DNA of 64,000 nucleotides from Ancylobacter novellus (lineage in GTDB: Bacteria > Pseudomonadota > Alphaproteobacteria > Rhizobiales > Xanthobacteraceae), in assembly GCA_003241485.1 (NCBI GenBank), contig QFQD01000057.1, positions 1 to 64,000 on the forward strand, given 5' to 3'. Under the pieces are notes generated by a model. It was not told where the DNA came from. It did no database searches and worked only from the letters and a program-made list of their open reading frames with translations. Both the position numbers and the translations under genes were made by a program. Below, piece by piece: positions 52,799-62,171 of this stretch; the stretch's first letter is position 1, and each line of letters begins with the position of its first letter.

Positions 52799-54685
52799 AT
52801 GAACACTCGCCTTGCCGTCCGCCGCCCTCCCCTTCGCCTCAGCACCGCGCTCATCGGGCTCTGCCTGCTGGCGGCCCCGGCGATGGCGCAGGACGCCGGG
52901 AAAGCGGCCTCGGGCGAGCGTCAGTGGCACCACGGGCTCTCGCTGCTCGGCCAGCCGAAATACCCGGCCGATTTCAAGCGCTTCGATTATGTGAATCCGG
53001 ACGCGCCGAAGGGAGGGCTGCTGCGCCTTTCCGCCGACGGCACCTTCGATTCGCTGAACGACATCATCACCCGCGGCACGCCGGTGGCCGGCTTGCAGCT
53101 GATCTACGACACGCTGATGGCGCCCGCCTCCGACGAGGTGGCGACCGAATACGGTCTCTTGGCGGAAGCGGTGAGCTACCCCGCCGACTTCTCCTCCGTA
53201 ACCTATCGCCTGCGCCCGGAAGCCAAATGGCACGACGGCCAGCCGGTCACACCGGACGACGTCGTCTGGTCGTTCGAGCAGCTGACCAAGAACAACCCGC
53301 GCCAGGCCTATTATTACAGCCACGTCAAATCCGCCGCGGTGACCGGCGAGCGCGAGGTGACCTTTACCTTCGACCAGACCGGCAATCGCGAGCTGCCGCA
53401 GATCCTCGGCCAGCTGCGCGTCATGCCGAAGCACTGGTGGACCGGCACGGACGCGAATGGCAAGCCGCGCGACATCAGCCAGACCACGCTGGAAATTCCG
53501 CTCGGCTCGGGCCCCTACAAGGTCAAGCAGGTGGTCCCCGGACGGACGATCTCCTTCGAGCGTGTACCGGACTATTGGGGCCGCGACCTGCCCGTGAATG
53601 TCGGCACCAACAATTTCGCCGAGCAGCGTTACGAGTATTTCCGCGACAGCACGGTCGAGCTGGAGGCGTTCAAGGGCGACCAATACGACTTCCGCATCGA
53701 GACCTCGGCGAAGGACTGGGCCACCGCCTACAACTTCCCCGCCGTGAAGGACGGGAAGGTGATCCTGGAGGAGTTCCCCAACCGTTCGTCCGGGGCGATG
53801 CAGGCCTTCATCCCCAATCTGCGCCGCGACAAGTTCCAGGACCAGCGGGTGCGCCGCGCGCTCAATCTGGCGCTCGACTTCGACGGCATGAACCGCACCC
53901 TGTTCTTCGGTCAGTACAAGCGCACGTCGAGCTATTTCCAGAACACCGAGCTCGCCTCTTCCGGCCTGCCGCAGGGCAAGGAGCTGGAGATTCTCGAGAG
54001 CGTGAAGGACAAGATCCCCGCCAGCGTCTTCACCACGCCCTACACCAATCCGGAAGGGTGGAGCGAGGGGCTGCGGCGCGGCAATCTGCGCGAGGCGGCG
54101 AACCTGCTGCGCCAGGCCGGCTACGAGGTTAAGGGCGGCAAGCTGGTGAACGCCAAGGGCGAGCCCTTCACCATCGAGTTCCTGCTCGCCAACCCGGCAT
54201 TCGAGCGCGTCGTACTGTTCTACAAGCCCTCGCTCGAACGCCTGGGCATGACCGTGACGGTCCGCCAGGTTGACACCTCGCAGTACATTAATCGCCTGCG
54301 CGCCCGCGACTACGACATGATTATCGCCGGCTGGGGCCAGTCGCTGTCGCCCGGCAACGAACAGCGCGACTTCTGGGGCTCGGATGCCGCCGACCGCGAA
54401 GGCTCCAGCAACTATGCCGGCATCAAGGACCCCGGCATCGATGCGCTGATCGAGAAGGTGATCTACGCGAAGGACCGCGAGGAACTGGTCGCCGCCACCC
54501 ATGCGCTCGATCGCGTGCTGCTGGCACATGACTATGTCGTGCCAAGCTGGAACTACCCCAATTCCCGCACCGCGCGCTGGAACCGCTTCGGCCACCCGGA
54601 GAAGCTGCCCGAATATTCCATCGGCTTCCCCGACATCTGGTGGTGGGATGCCGCCAAGGCCGCGCAGACGGGTGGCGCGCAGTGA
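52799..54685 (+). CDS. yejA: Extracellular solute-binding protein, family 5 (YejA-like), first copy
   Basis: A periplasmic binding protein of 628 residues. The signal peptide runs to about residue 30 (LIGLCLLAAPAMA, cleavage before QDAG). Family phrases are LSLLGQPKYPADFKRFDYVNPDAPKGG at the mature start, DGQPVTPDDVVWSFE, LGSGPYKVKQV and RVRRALNLALDFD. YejA-type proteins bind oligopeptides (microcin C in E. coli) and deliver them to YejBEF. Its stop TGA shares a base with the ATG of the second copy. No yejB, yejE or yejF follows. The symbol is by family. Confidence 0.9.
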   Translation: MNTRLAVRRPPLRLSTALIGLCLLAAPAMAQDAGKAASGERQWHHGLSLLGQPKYPADFKRFDYVNPDAPKGGLLRLSADGTFDSLNDIITRGTPVAGLQLIYDTLMAPASDEVATEYGLLAEAVSYPADFSSVTYRLRPEAKWHDGQPVTPDDVVWSFEQLTKNNPRQAYYYSHVKSAAVTGEREVTFTFDQTGNRELPQILGQLRVMPKHWWTGTDANGKPRDISQTTLEIPLGSGPYKVKQVVPGRTISFERVPDYWGRDLPVNVGTNNFAEQRYEYFRDSTVELEAFKGDQYDFRIETSAKDWATAYNFPAVKDGKVILEEFPNRSSGAMQAFIPNLRRDKFQDQRVRRALNLALDFDGMNRTLFFGQYKRTSSYFQNTELASSGLPQGKELEILESVKDKIPASVFTTPYTNPEGWSEGLRRGNLREAANLLRQAGYEVKGGKLVNAKGEPFTIEFLLANPAFERVVLFYKPSLERLGMTVTVRQVDTSQYINRLRARDYDMIIAGWGQSLSPGNEQRDFWGSDAADREGSSNYAGIKDPGIDALIEKVIYAKDREELVAATHALDRVLLAHDYVVPSWNYPNSRTARWNRFGHPEKLPEYSIGFPDIWWWDAAKAAQTGGAQ

Positions 54686-56550
54686 TGAGCCTCTCCCGCC
54701 GGTCCGTCCTCACCCTCGCGGCCGGCAGTGCGGCGGCGCTTGCCCTGCCCCGCCGCGGCCTCGCGCAGGCCGCGGCCCCCTCGCCGGAGGTTCACGGCCT
54801 CTCCGCCTTTGGCGACCTGAAATACCCCGCCGATTTCGCCCATTTCGACTATGTCGACCCCGCGACGCCCAAAGGCGGCACCTTCTCGCAGATCGGGCCG
54901 ACGGCGGCGTTCAACCAGTCGTTCCAGACCTTCAACTCGCTCAACGGGTACATTCTGAAGGGCGACGGCGCACAAGGCATCGATCTCGTCTTCGACTCGC
55001 TGATGGTGCGCGCCTTCGACGAGCCGGACGCAGTCTACGGCCTCGTCGCCAAAAGCGTCGCCGTCTCTCCGGATGGGACGCTCTACCGCTTCCGCCTGCG
55101 ACCTGAGGCGCGCTTCCATGACGGCAGTCCTCTCACCGCCGAGGATGTCGCTTTCTCGCTCAATATACTGAAAGAGAAGGGCCATCCCGTCATCGCGCAG
55201 AGCCTGCGCGACATGGAGAGCGCCGCCGCGGACAGCCCGGATGTCGTCGCCGTCCGCTTTTCCCCGACACGGGCGCGCGACGTGCCCCTGTTCGTCGCCT
55301 CTCTGCCGATCTTCTCCAGGGCCTATTACAGTGCCCACACCTTCGACGAGAGCACGCTGGAGCCACCGCTCGGCTCAGGGCCCTACAAGGTGGGCCGCTT
55401 CGAGCCGGGCCGCTACATCGCCTATGAGCGCGTCGCCGACTACTGGGCGGCTGGCCTGCCAGTGAACGCCGGAGTGAACAATTTCGACACGCTGCGCTAC
55501 GAGTATTTCCGCGACCGCGAGATCGGCTTCGAGGGCTTCAAGGCGAAGGCCTATCTGTTCCGGCAGGAGTTCACCGCCCGCACCTGGGCGACGGGATACA
55601 ATTTCCCCGCTCTGCTCGACGGGCGCGTGAAGCAGGCGATACTGCCCGACAGGACACCCTCGGGCGCGCAGGGCTGGTTCCTCAATACACGGCGTCCGCA
55701 ATTCGCCGATCCGCGCGTGCGCGAGGCGCTCTCCTACGCCTTCGATTTCGAGTGGACCAACAAGAACCTGATGTTCGACGCCTACAAGCGCACGACCTCG
55801 TTCTTCGAGAACTCCGACCTCAAGGCGGAAGGCCCGGCCGGGCCGGCGGAGATCGCCCTCATCGAACAGCTTGGCGACAAGCTCAGCGCCGAGGACATCT
55901 CCGCGCTGAAGGGCGAGCCGTGGTCGCCGCCGGTTTCCGATGGCTCCGGCCAGGACCGCGCCATGCTGCGCAAGGCCACGCAGCTGCTGCGCGACGCCGG
56001 CTGGCACATCCAGAACGGCCGCCTCACCGATCCGCAGGGCAAGGCGCTGACCATCGAGTTCCTCGACGATGAGAACGGGCTGGAGCGCCACACCGCCCCC
56101 TTCATCAAGAACCTGAAACTGCTGGGCATCGAGGCGAATTTCCGCCTTGTGGATTCCCCGCAATATCAGCGCCGGCTCAACGAGTTCGATTTCGACGCCA
56201 CGGTGCGACGCTTCTCGGTCTCCACCGTCCCCGGCGATTCGCTGCGCAACCATTTCGGCGCGCGCGCCGCCTCGACGCCGGGCTCGAACAACCTGTCGGG
56301 CATCGCCGATCCCGTGGTGGACCGGCTGATCGACGAGGTGATCGCCGCCGATACGCGCGACAAGCTGCGCACCGCCTGCCATGTGCTTGACCGCCGGCTG
56401 CGCGCGGGACGCTTCTGGGTGCCGCAATGGTATTCGGGCGAATCCCGCATCGCCTATTGGGACGAGTTCAACTGGCCCTCAGTGCCCCGGCCGATCTATG
56501 CACGCGCAATCCCTGAAATCTGGTCGGCGCGGATGAAGCCGGCGGGGTAG
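54685..56550 (+). CDS. Extracellular solute-binding protein, family 5 (YejA-like), second copy
   Basis: A second binding protein of 621 residues, clearly homologous to the first (AFGDLKYPADFAHFDYVDPATPKGG, LGSGPYKVGRFEPG, VREALSYAFDFEW). The N-terminus MSLSRRSVLTLAAGSAAA carries a twin-arginine signal (SRRSVL), so it is exported folded, unlike its partner. Overlapping start and stop codons couple the two. In related genomes such a pair is usually followed by the permease and ATPase genes; here the next gene, after 140 bases, is a FAD oxidase. Confidence 0.9.
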   Translation: MSLSRRSVLTLAAGSAAALALPRRGLAQAAAPSPEVHGLSAFGDLKYPADFAHFDYVDPATPKGGTFSQIGPTAAFNQSFQTFNSLNGYILKGDGAQGIDLVFDSLMVRAFDEPDAVYGLVAKSVAVSPDGTLYRFRLRPEARFHDGSPLTAEDVAFSLNILKEKGHPVIAQSLRDMESAAADSPDVVAVRFSPTRARDVPLFVASLPIFSRAYYSAHTFDESTLEPPLGSGPYKVGRFEPGRYIAYERVADYWAAGLPVNAGVNNFDTLRYEYFRDREIGFEGFKAKAYLFRQEFTARTWATGYNFPALLDGRVKQAILPDRTPSGAQGWFLNTRRPQFADPRVREALSYAFDFEWTNKNLMFDAYKRTTSFFENSDLKAEGPAGPAEIALIEQLGDKLSAEDISALKGEPWSPPVSDGSGQDRAMLRKATQLLRDAGWHIQNGRLTDPQGKALTIEFLDDENGLERHTAPFIKNLKLLGIEANFRLVDSPQYQRRLNEFDFDATVRRFSVSTVPGDSLRNHFGARAASTPGSNNLSGIADPVVDRLIDEVIAADTRDKLRTACHVLDRRLRAGRFWVPQWYSGESRIAYWDEFNWPSVPRPIYARAIPEIWSARMKPAG

Positions 56551-56677
56551 GACCGCGCCTGTAGATCATCATGAACGCTACGCCTTTTGTGAGACACGCA
56601 GCCTCCGGCCACGCTGGAAGGGGCGGCGCGTTTGGCGCGTCACGCGATGACCGGCTGCATCTCCATTTCTCAATATG

Positions 56678-56704
56678 TGAGAATTTTATCATGTGAAATT
56701 CTCA
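56678..56704. promoter_or_regulatory. Operator-like palindrome before the FAD oxidase
   Basis: TGAGAATTT (56678-56686) and AAATTCTCA (56696-56704) are perfect 9-bp arms with nine bases between. A second hexamer pair TTCTCA/TGAGAA starts at 56667 and shares the left arm. It is a likely site of the IclR-type regulator encoded at 58.8-59.6 kb. Confidence 0.6.
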
Positions 56705-58114
56705 TTGTGGAATAATATTGACGGCTGTCATGGCCCCATGGTCCGCTCCGGATATCCCCGGATTTCGGAGCCTGCTGCGACCGTGACGACGACAAGCAAG
56801 TTCTCCCCTTTCAACACCACCCTTTGGTATGCGACCGCGACCGCTGCGCCGGTAACGGCCCCGCTCGAAGGGCGTGTGAGTGCAGACGTCTGCATCGTCG
56901 GCGCCGGGTTCACCGGCCTGACCACCGCCCTCGAACTGGCGCGGCAAGGTGTGAAGGTCGTGCTGCTTGAAGCGCAGGAAGCCGGCTTTGGCGGCTCCGG
57001 GCGCAATGCCGGCCACTGCACGCCGACCTTCAGCTATTACAGCATTCCCTCGCTGCGAAAGATCCTCGGTGAGCCCTGGGCGGAGCGGTTGATCCACCGC
57101 CAGACCCGCGCCAATGACCGCGTTTCCGCGATGACCCGCGACTACCAGATCGATTGCGAGTGGCAGCAGAACGGCTATGTCATGGGCGCCCTGCGGCCCG
57201 GCGCGGTCGACATACTCAAGGGCAAGGTTGACCAGTACAACGCCGTCGGCGCCCGCACCCGGCTGCTCAACCGCGACGAGGTGACCGAGATCACGGGAAG
57301 CCCGCGCTTCCACGGCGGCTGGTTCCACGAGGAAGCCGGCCACATGAACCCTCTCAGCTATGCGCGCGGTCTGGCCCGCGCCGTGATGCAGGAGGGCGCG
57401 ACGCTCTACACGGACTCGCCGGCCGAGGATATCGAGCCCGAGGGCTTGCGCTGGAAGGTGAAGACCCCGCGCGGCGAGGTGGTGGCCGACAAGGTGATCT
57501 TCGCCACCGGCGCCTACACCGTAAAAGCGTGGCCGAAGCTCGACCGCAGCTTCAAGATCCTCAAGGTCTTCGTCTGCGCCACCCAGCCGCTCGACCCGGA
57601 ACTGCGCGCCACCGTGCTGCCGCAGAACACCACGATGCATGACGGGCGTGGCGACATCTATGTCTACAAATACAACGCCGAGGGCCGCATCGTCGCTTCG
57701 ATGTTTCCGATGGGCGCGCGCGGCAGGGACATGGCCTACACCCATCAGGTGATGGCGGACCGGCTGCGCTGGCTCCACCCGCAGATCACCGGGACGATCC
57801 GCTGGGAATATTTCTGGTACGGCGAACTCGACATGCAGGTACGCACCGTACCCCGCCTGTTCGGGCTGGCGCCGGGCGTGGTGGCGCTCACCGGCCTGTC
57901 CGGTCGAGGCGTACCGACCGGCTCGATGCTGGGCGGCATTCTCGCCGAATGGGCGATGGGCGTGCCGGAAAGCGACCTGTCGCTGCGCGTCGAGCCGTTG
58001 GAAGCCGCGCCCTTCTACATGGATTACGCGCCGAAGCTGAGGCTCCGTTACTTCCGCTACAGCGACACCCGCGCGGCGCGACGCGAGGGTGCCGACCTGC
58101 CCCCCCACGCCTGA
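56693..58114 (+). CDS. FAD-dependent oxidoreductase, DAO (glycine/D-amino-acid oxidase) family
   Basis: The FAD-binding motif ADVCIVGAGFTGLTTALELARQG (starting near residue 64 of the longest frame) is followed by GGSGRNAGHC, the family loop around the flavin. Near the C-terminus are VALTGLSGRGVPTGSMLGG and the final helix. Members related to PuuB/gamma-glutamylputrescine oxidase and to DadA share this form. The start is uncertain: GTG 56693 lies inside the palindrome, ATG 56738 and GTG 56783 are later options, and 56783 gives the usual N-terminus. The SDR gene follows after ten bases, in one operon. Confidence 0.87.
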   Translation: MKFSLWNNIDGCHGPMVRSGYPRISEPAATVTTTSKFSPFNTTLWYATATAAPVTAPLEGRVSADVCIVGAGFTGLTTALELARQGVKVVLLEAQEAGFGGSGRNAGHCTPTFSYYSIPSLRKILGEPWAERLIHRQTRANDRVSAMTRDYQIDCEWQQNGYVMGALRPGAVDILKGKVDQYNAVGARTRLLNRDEVTEITGSPRFHGGWFHEEAGHMNPLSYARGLARAVMQEGATLYTDSPAEDIEPEGLRWKVKTPRGEVVADKVIFATGAYTVKAWPKLDRSFKILKVFVCATQPLDPELRATVLPQNTTMHDGRGDIYVYKYNAEGRIVASMFPMGARGRDMAYTHQVMADRLRWLHPQITGTIRWEYFWYGELDMQVRTVPRLFGLAPGVVALTGLSGRGVPTGSMLGGILAEWAMGVPESDLSLRVEPLEAAPFYMDYAPKLRLRYFRYSDTRAARREGADLPPHA

Positions 58115-58124
58115 GAGGCTCCTT

Positions 58125-58826
58125 ATGACCCAACGTACCGTTTTGATCTCCGGCGGCGGACGCGGCATCGGCGCGGCAACCGCTCGCGAGATGATGCAGG
58201 CCGGCTGGAACGTTTCGCTTGGCATGCGCGACCCGTCGCTCCCGGAATGGGCCACGCAGGGGCCGGGCGAGGTACAGGCCTGCGCCTATGAAGCGACGGC
58301 TCCCGACGCCGCGGAACGCTGGGTGAACGAGGCGCGGGCGCGCTTCGGTCGCATCGACGCTGTGGTGGCGAATGCCGGCATCATGATCCGCAAGGATGTC
58401 ATCGCCGCCGAGGACGAGGAACTGGACCGGCTGATGGAGGTCCATGTCGCCGCGCCCCGGCGTCTCGCAAAGGCGGCCTGGGACGATCTCGCTGCCTGCG
58501 GGCGTGGGCGCGTCATCATCGTCTCCTCCCTCTCCGGAAAGCGGGTGAAGTCGGCGATCTCCAGCCTCTATTCCGTGTCCAAGTTCGCCGCCACCGGCCT
58601 TGCCCATGCGCTCCGGCACACCGGCTTCGACAAGGGTATCCGCGCCACCGCGGTCTGCCCTGGCTTCGTGGCGACCGATATGGGTCTGCCGCTCACCACG
58701 CGCAGCGCGGAGGAGCTGACCGACCCCGCCGATATCGGCCGCGCCATCCGCTTCCTGATCGAATTGCCGAACACATCGAGCGTCGCCGAGTTTGCGGTCA
58801 ACTGGACGCTGGAGGAATCGTTCTGA
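58125..58826 (+). CDS. SDR-family NAD(P)-dependent oxidoreductase
   Basis: A 234-residue short-chain dehydrogenase. The cofactor motif is SGGGRGIG (about 9-16), NAG is in VVANAGIM (about 88), and the catalytic residues are Ser in VSSLSG and Tyr-x-x-x-Lys in LYSVSKFA. GAGAGG precedes the ATG. It follows the FAD oxidase and may reduce or oxidise the aldehyde or ketone that the oxidase makes. It converges with the IclR gene. Substrate unknown. Confidence 0.86.
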   Translation: MTQRTVLISGGGRGIGAATAREMMQAGWNVSLGMRDPSLPEWATQGPGEVQACAYEATAPDAAERWVNEARARFGRIDAVVANAGIMIRKDVIAAEDEELDRLMEVHVAAPRRLAKAAWDDLAACGRGRVIIVSSLSGKRVKSAISSLYSVSKFAATGLAHALRHTGFDKGIRATAVCPGFVATDMGLPLTTRSAEELTDPADIGRAIRFLIELPNTSSVAEFAVNWTLEESF

Positions 58827-58833
58827 TCACGGA

Positions 58834-59598
58834 TCAGTTGCGGCTCTCGATCAGGTCGATCTCCGCCCGCAGCAGGGCCGCGTAGGTCTCGACGAAACCG
58901 GGCACGATCTTGGCGCAGAGAAAGGTGAACCCCAGCGAGGCAACCGGCACGCCGGTCTCGTCAAGGATCGGCATGGCAACGCCTGCTATGCCGGGGATAA
59001 GCTCACCGATGTCCACGGCATAGCCGCGCGCCCGCGTTTCGTCGATCAGCCTCTGCACTTTCTCGGGGGGAAGGTCGCGGAAGGCGCAGAAGCGGCGTTC
59101 GTTGGCGCGCAGGATGAAATCCTGCTCCTCCCGATCGAGATAGGCCAGCATGGCGATACTGCCCGGCCCCGCCCCGAGGGGAACGGATCCCCCGATGGAG
59201 CCTGTCAGGGTCTGCACCACGCATTCGCCATCGCGTCGGTCGAGGCAGATGGAATCGTGATTGTGCCGGGCCATGAGATGGGTGGTCTCGCCGGTCTTCT
59301 TGCGCAGCCGGGTCAAGCTGATCTCGCAGCGGCTGATGAGGCCGGGCCCACGTGCCGCACGAGCCCCGTAAATGAACATCTTGGCGCCCAGCCGGTAGCG
59401 CTTGCGCTTGTCGTCGCGCGCGAGCAGGCGATGCCCGACCAGCGTGTTGAGGATCCGGTGGCAGGTGGCGGTGTTGAGGCCGGACTGCTGCACGAGATCC
59501 TTGAGGCTTATGCCATCGGGCGCGCCGTCGGCGATGAGGTCGAGCAGCAGGGCCGCACGGTCCAGCAACTGTGAGCCATTAGCAGAAGCTACCGCCAT
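58834..59598 (-). CDS. IclR-family transcriptional regulator
   Basis: A 254-residue regulator. The N-terminal winged helix (about 8-65) has GISLKDLVQQSGLNTATCHRILNTL, and the C-terminal effector domain includes TGETTHLMARH and IAGVAMPILDETG. ATG 59598 has GGAAAA directly before it; ATG 59628 gives an extended N-terminus. It stands between the oxidase/SDR operon (convergent) and the amino-acid ABC operon (divergent). It most likely controls both, with the palindrome at 56.68 kb as one candidate site. An AT-rich region with TTCCACATAATG-like sequence lies just upstream of its own start. Confidence 0.88.
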   Translation of the reverse strand: MAVASANGSQLLDRAALLLDLIADGAPDGISLKDLVQQSGLNTATCHRILNTLVGHRLLARDDKRKRYRLGAKMFIYGARAARGPGLISRCEISLTRLRKKTGETTHLMARHNHDSICLDRRDGECVVQTLTGSIGGSVPLGAGPGSIAMLAYLDREEQDFILRANERRFCAFRDLPPEKVQRLIDETRARGYAVDIGELIPGIAGVAMPILDETGVPVASLGFTFLCAKIVPGFVETYAALLRAEIDLIESRN

Positions 59599-59787
59599 TT
59601 TTCCACATAATGATAAATGAGCATGCACTGACTTGTATTATGAGATTTTCTGGTAATCAATGTTTAAAAAGTAAGCAGATGCGGTGCGGGCTAAATTTTG
59701 ATCAAGAGGGCGAGCGCCGGCTTGTCTGCGGTCCCGTCACCTCTCGCCACGCGACGTCATGCTCAACCAGAACCAGAGGGCCGTAAC

Positions 59788-60615
59788 GTGAAAACTACCA
59801 TCCTGACCATCGCCGCCGCGCTGGCCGTAACGCTCGGCATTGGCGCGGCGAGTGCCGACACCCTCGCCGACGTCAAGTCGAAGGGCACGCTGACCATCGG
59901 CGTGAAGAACGACTATCCGCCCTATGGGCTCCTGAACGACAAGGGCGAGATCGTCGGCTTCGAGGTCGACCTCGGCAAGTATATCGCCAAGGAACTGCTG
60001 GGCCCCGACGGCAAGGTCGAGCTTGTGCCGGTGGTGGCGGCCAACCGCATCGAATTCCTCAACTCCGGGCGCATCGACATCATTCTGGCAACCCTCGGCG
60101 TCACCGCCGAACGCGCCAAGGTCATCGACTTCTCGGAATATTACGTCTCGGCCCCCGGCCCGTCCGTCATCGCGCCCAAGGCCGCGACCTTCTCCAAGTG
60201 GGAGCAGCTGAAGGGCCTGACGCTCTGCGGCATTCAGGGCTCGTACTATAACAAGCACCTCACCGAGGATCTTGGCATCCAGCTCACCGCCTTCAAGACG
60301 CAGCCGGAAGCCTATCGCGCACTCAAGGACAATCGTTGCGTCGGCTTCGTGTTCGACGACATGACCCTGCGCAAGAAGACCGAGGAAGCCGAGTGGGCCG
60401 ACTATAAGGTCGCCGTCGATCCCTATGAGTACATCCCGCAGGCCGCCGGCATCCGTAAGGGTGACGATGCGTTCCGCGAAGCCGTGAACAAGGCGATCAC
60501 CAAGGCCGAGGCCGAGGGCAAGCTGATCGAGTGGGAAACCACCTATGGCATGCCGCACGCGGCCTACATCGCCGAGCGTGCCAAGGCCGCCGCCGCAAAA
60601 CTGAAGCAGCCTTGA
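59788..60615 (+). CDS. ABC transporter substrate-binding protein, polar amino-acid type (family 3)
   Basis: A periplasmic receptor of 275 residues. The signal peptide ends at ASA (about residue 23). The family phrases are TLTIGVKNDYPPYGLLNDKGEIVGFEVDLGKYIA and IDIILATLGVTAERAKVIDFSEYY. Two Cys (LCGIQG, NRCVGF) may form a disulfide. GTG 59788 has GAGGG eight bases upstream. It heads an operon with two permeases and an ATPase, and the flanking oxidases suggest an amino acid or amine as ligand. Confidence 0.9.
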   Translation: MKTTILTIAAALAVTLGIGAASADTLADVKSKGTLTIGVKNDYPPYGLLNDKGEIVGFEVDLGKYIAKELLGPDGKVELVPVVAANRIEFLNSGRIDIILATLGVTAERAKVIDFSEYYVSAPGPSVIAPKAATFSKWEQLKGLTLCGIQGSYYNKHLTEDLGIQLTAFKTQPEAYRALKDNRCVGFVFDDMTLRKKTEEAEWADYKVAVDPYEYIPQAAGIRKGDDAFREAVNKAITKAEAEGKLIEWETTYGMPHAAYIAERAKAAAAKLKQP

Positions 60616-60640
60616 TCCTGCGTCCCGTGGAGTCCTGCCC

Positions 60641-61357
60641 TTGTTCGGTCTCGATTATTCCTGGCTAAGCGACCCGGTCTATCAGGGGTGGCTGCTCCGC
60701 GGGACACTCAACACCATCGCCCTGGCACTCACCTCATCGGCGATTGCCGTGCTTATCGGCGGTTTCGGTGCGTTGGCCCTCACCCTGCGCATCGCCTGGC
60801 TCGACGCCCTGATCGAGCTGTTCGTCGAGCTTTTCCGCAATACCCCGCCGCTCCTGCAGATGCTGTTCTTCTATTTCACGCTCAGCACCATCGGCCTGCG
60901 GGTGACAGATCCGGCGACCGGACTGAGCGTGCCGCTGCTGTCCGCCTTCGATTGTGCGCTGGTGTCGCTCAGCCTTTTCGGCGGCGCCCTGTGCATCGAG
61001 GCCTTCCGCTCCGGGCTGGAGAGCCTGCCGCGCTCGGTCACCGAGGCGGCCCGCTCGCTCGGGTACAGCCGCTGGGCGCGCTTCCGACGCATCGAGGTGC
61101 CGATCGCAAGCCGCATCTGCCTGCCCGCCCTCACGAACATCCTGACCAACCTGTTCAAGACGACCTCGCAGGCCTCGGTAATCACCGTGCCCGAGCTCGT
61201 CTATTATGCGGGCCAGATCTACAATGACACCTTCCGCACGGCCGAGGTGATGATCCTCGTCCTGCTGATCTATGTGACGTTGGTCAGCCTGCTGTCCTGG
61301 GGCCTGTCACGCGTCGAGCGCGCACTCGCCTTCCCCGGCTACGGCAAGGGGAACTGA
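60641..61357 (+). CDS. ABC transporter permease, polar amino-acid type
   Basis: A 238-residue membrane protein of the His/Glu/Gln/Arg permease group. The helices begin near GWLLRGTLNTIALALTSS. The motif FRNTPPLLQMLFFYF (about 66-80) and the EAA loop EAFRSGLESLPRSVTEAARSLGYS are typical. It uses a TTG start with GGAG about eight bases upstream. It pairs with the next permease, whose ATG follows two bases after the stop. Confidence 0.9.
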   Translation: MFGLDYSWLSDPVYQGWLLRGTLNTIALALTSSAIAVLIGGFGALALTLRIAWLDALIELFVELFRNTPPLLQMLFFYFTLSTIGLRVTDPATGLSVPLLSAFDCALVSLSLFGGALCIEAFRSGLESLPRSVTEAARSLGYSRWARFRRIEVPIASRICLPALTNILTNLFKTTSQASVITVPELVYYAGQIYNDTFRTAEVMILVLLIYVTLVSLLSWGLSRVERALAFPGYGKGN

Positions 61358-61358
61358 G

Positions 61359-62171
61359 ATGCAGTGGCCCCTCACCTATTTCGAGAAGAAGCGGCTGGTG
61401 CAACTCGCCATCGTGCTGGCGATTCTCCTCTGGGTTTGCGTGGATGCGCTCTCGGGCGGCGCTGTCTACTGGCAGCGCGTCTGGATGCGCCTTCCGCTTC
61501 TGCTCACCGGCTCCGGCGACGGCTGGCCCCTCACCGGCGGGTTCGCGCTCAACATTTTCCTCGGCATCGGCTCCATGGCGCTGGCCGCCATTTTGGGCAC
61601 GCTGCTGGCTTTCGGCATGATGGCCAAGAGCCGGCTCATCCGCCTGCCCTGCTTCTTTGTCATGAACTTCCTGCGCAATTCGCCCTGGATCGTGCTGCTG
61701 TTCGCGATGCTCTACATCATCCCGTTCAATGTGCGCCTGTTCGGCGTCAGCATCGCCGTGCCGGCCTTTGCCAAGGCGCTGATCGGCCTTGCCCTGCCGA
61801 CCGGCGCGAACTTCGCGGAGATTATTCGGGGAGCGGTGCAGTCAATCCACTCCGGGCAATGGGAAGCCGCGCGCGCGCTCGGCTACATGCCCATGGCCAT
61901 CTATGGGCGGATCATCCTCCCGCAGGCGCTGCGCCGGATGATCCCGGGCTGGATGAACCTCTACGCCCTCCTGATGATCGCGACGTCTCTTGCCACGGTA
62001 ACGGGTATTCAGGACGTCGTCACGACGCTGAATACGCTGCTGTCCATGGAGAACGAGCGGGTCATCGTCTATTTCTATATCACCACCCTGTTTTTGTTCT
62101 TCGCCTATTGTTACCCGATCGCGCTGCTGGCGCGCCGGATGGAACAGTCGGTCAAGGGAGATGCCCTATGA
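61359..62171 (+). CDS. ABC transporter permease, polar amino-acid type
   Basis: The second permease, 270 residues with an extra N-terminal helix (LVQLAIVLAILLWVCVDAL). The motif FLRNSPWIVLLFAMLYI and the EAA loop EIIRGAVQSIHSGQWEAARALGYM are clear. It completes the heterodimeric channel. The TGA overlaps the ATG of the ATPase gene (ATGA). Confidence 0.9.
   Translation: MQWPLTYFEKKRLVQLAIVLAILLWVCVDALSGGAVYWQRVWMRLPLLLTGSGDGWPLTGGFALNIFLGIGSMALAAILGTLLAFGMMAKSRLIRLPCFFVMNFLRNSPWIVLLFAMLYIIPFNVRLFGVSIAVPAFAKALIGLALPTGANFAEIIRGAVQSIHSGQWEAARALGYMPMAIYGRIILPQALRRMIPGWMNLYALLMIATSLATVTGIQDVVTTLNTLLSMENERVIVYFYITTLFLFFAYCYPIALLARRMEQSVKGDAL

Noticed and set aside
52691..54595. A 634-codon frame on the minus strand
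   Set aside because: Antisense to the first YejA-like gene; no ribosome site or domain.
56702..58255. A 517-codon frame on the minus strand
   Set aside because: Antisense to the FAD oxidase gene, with shadow-type composition.
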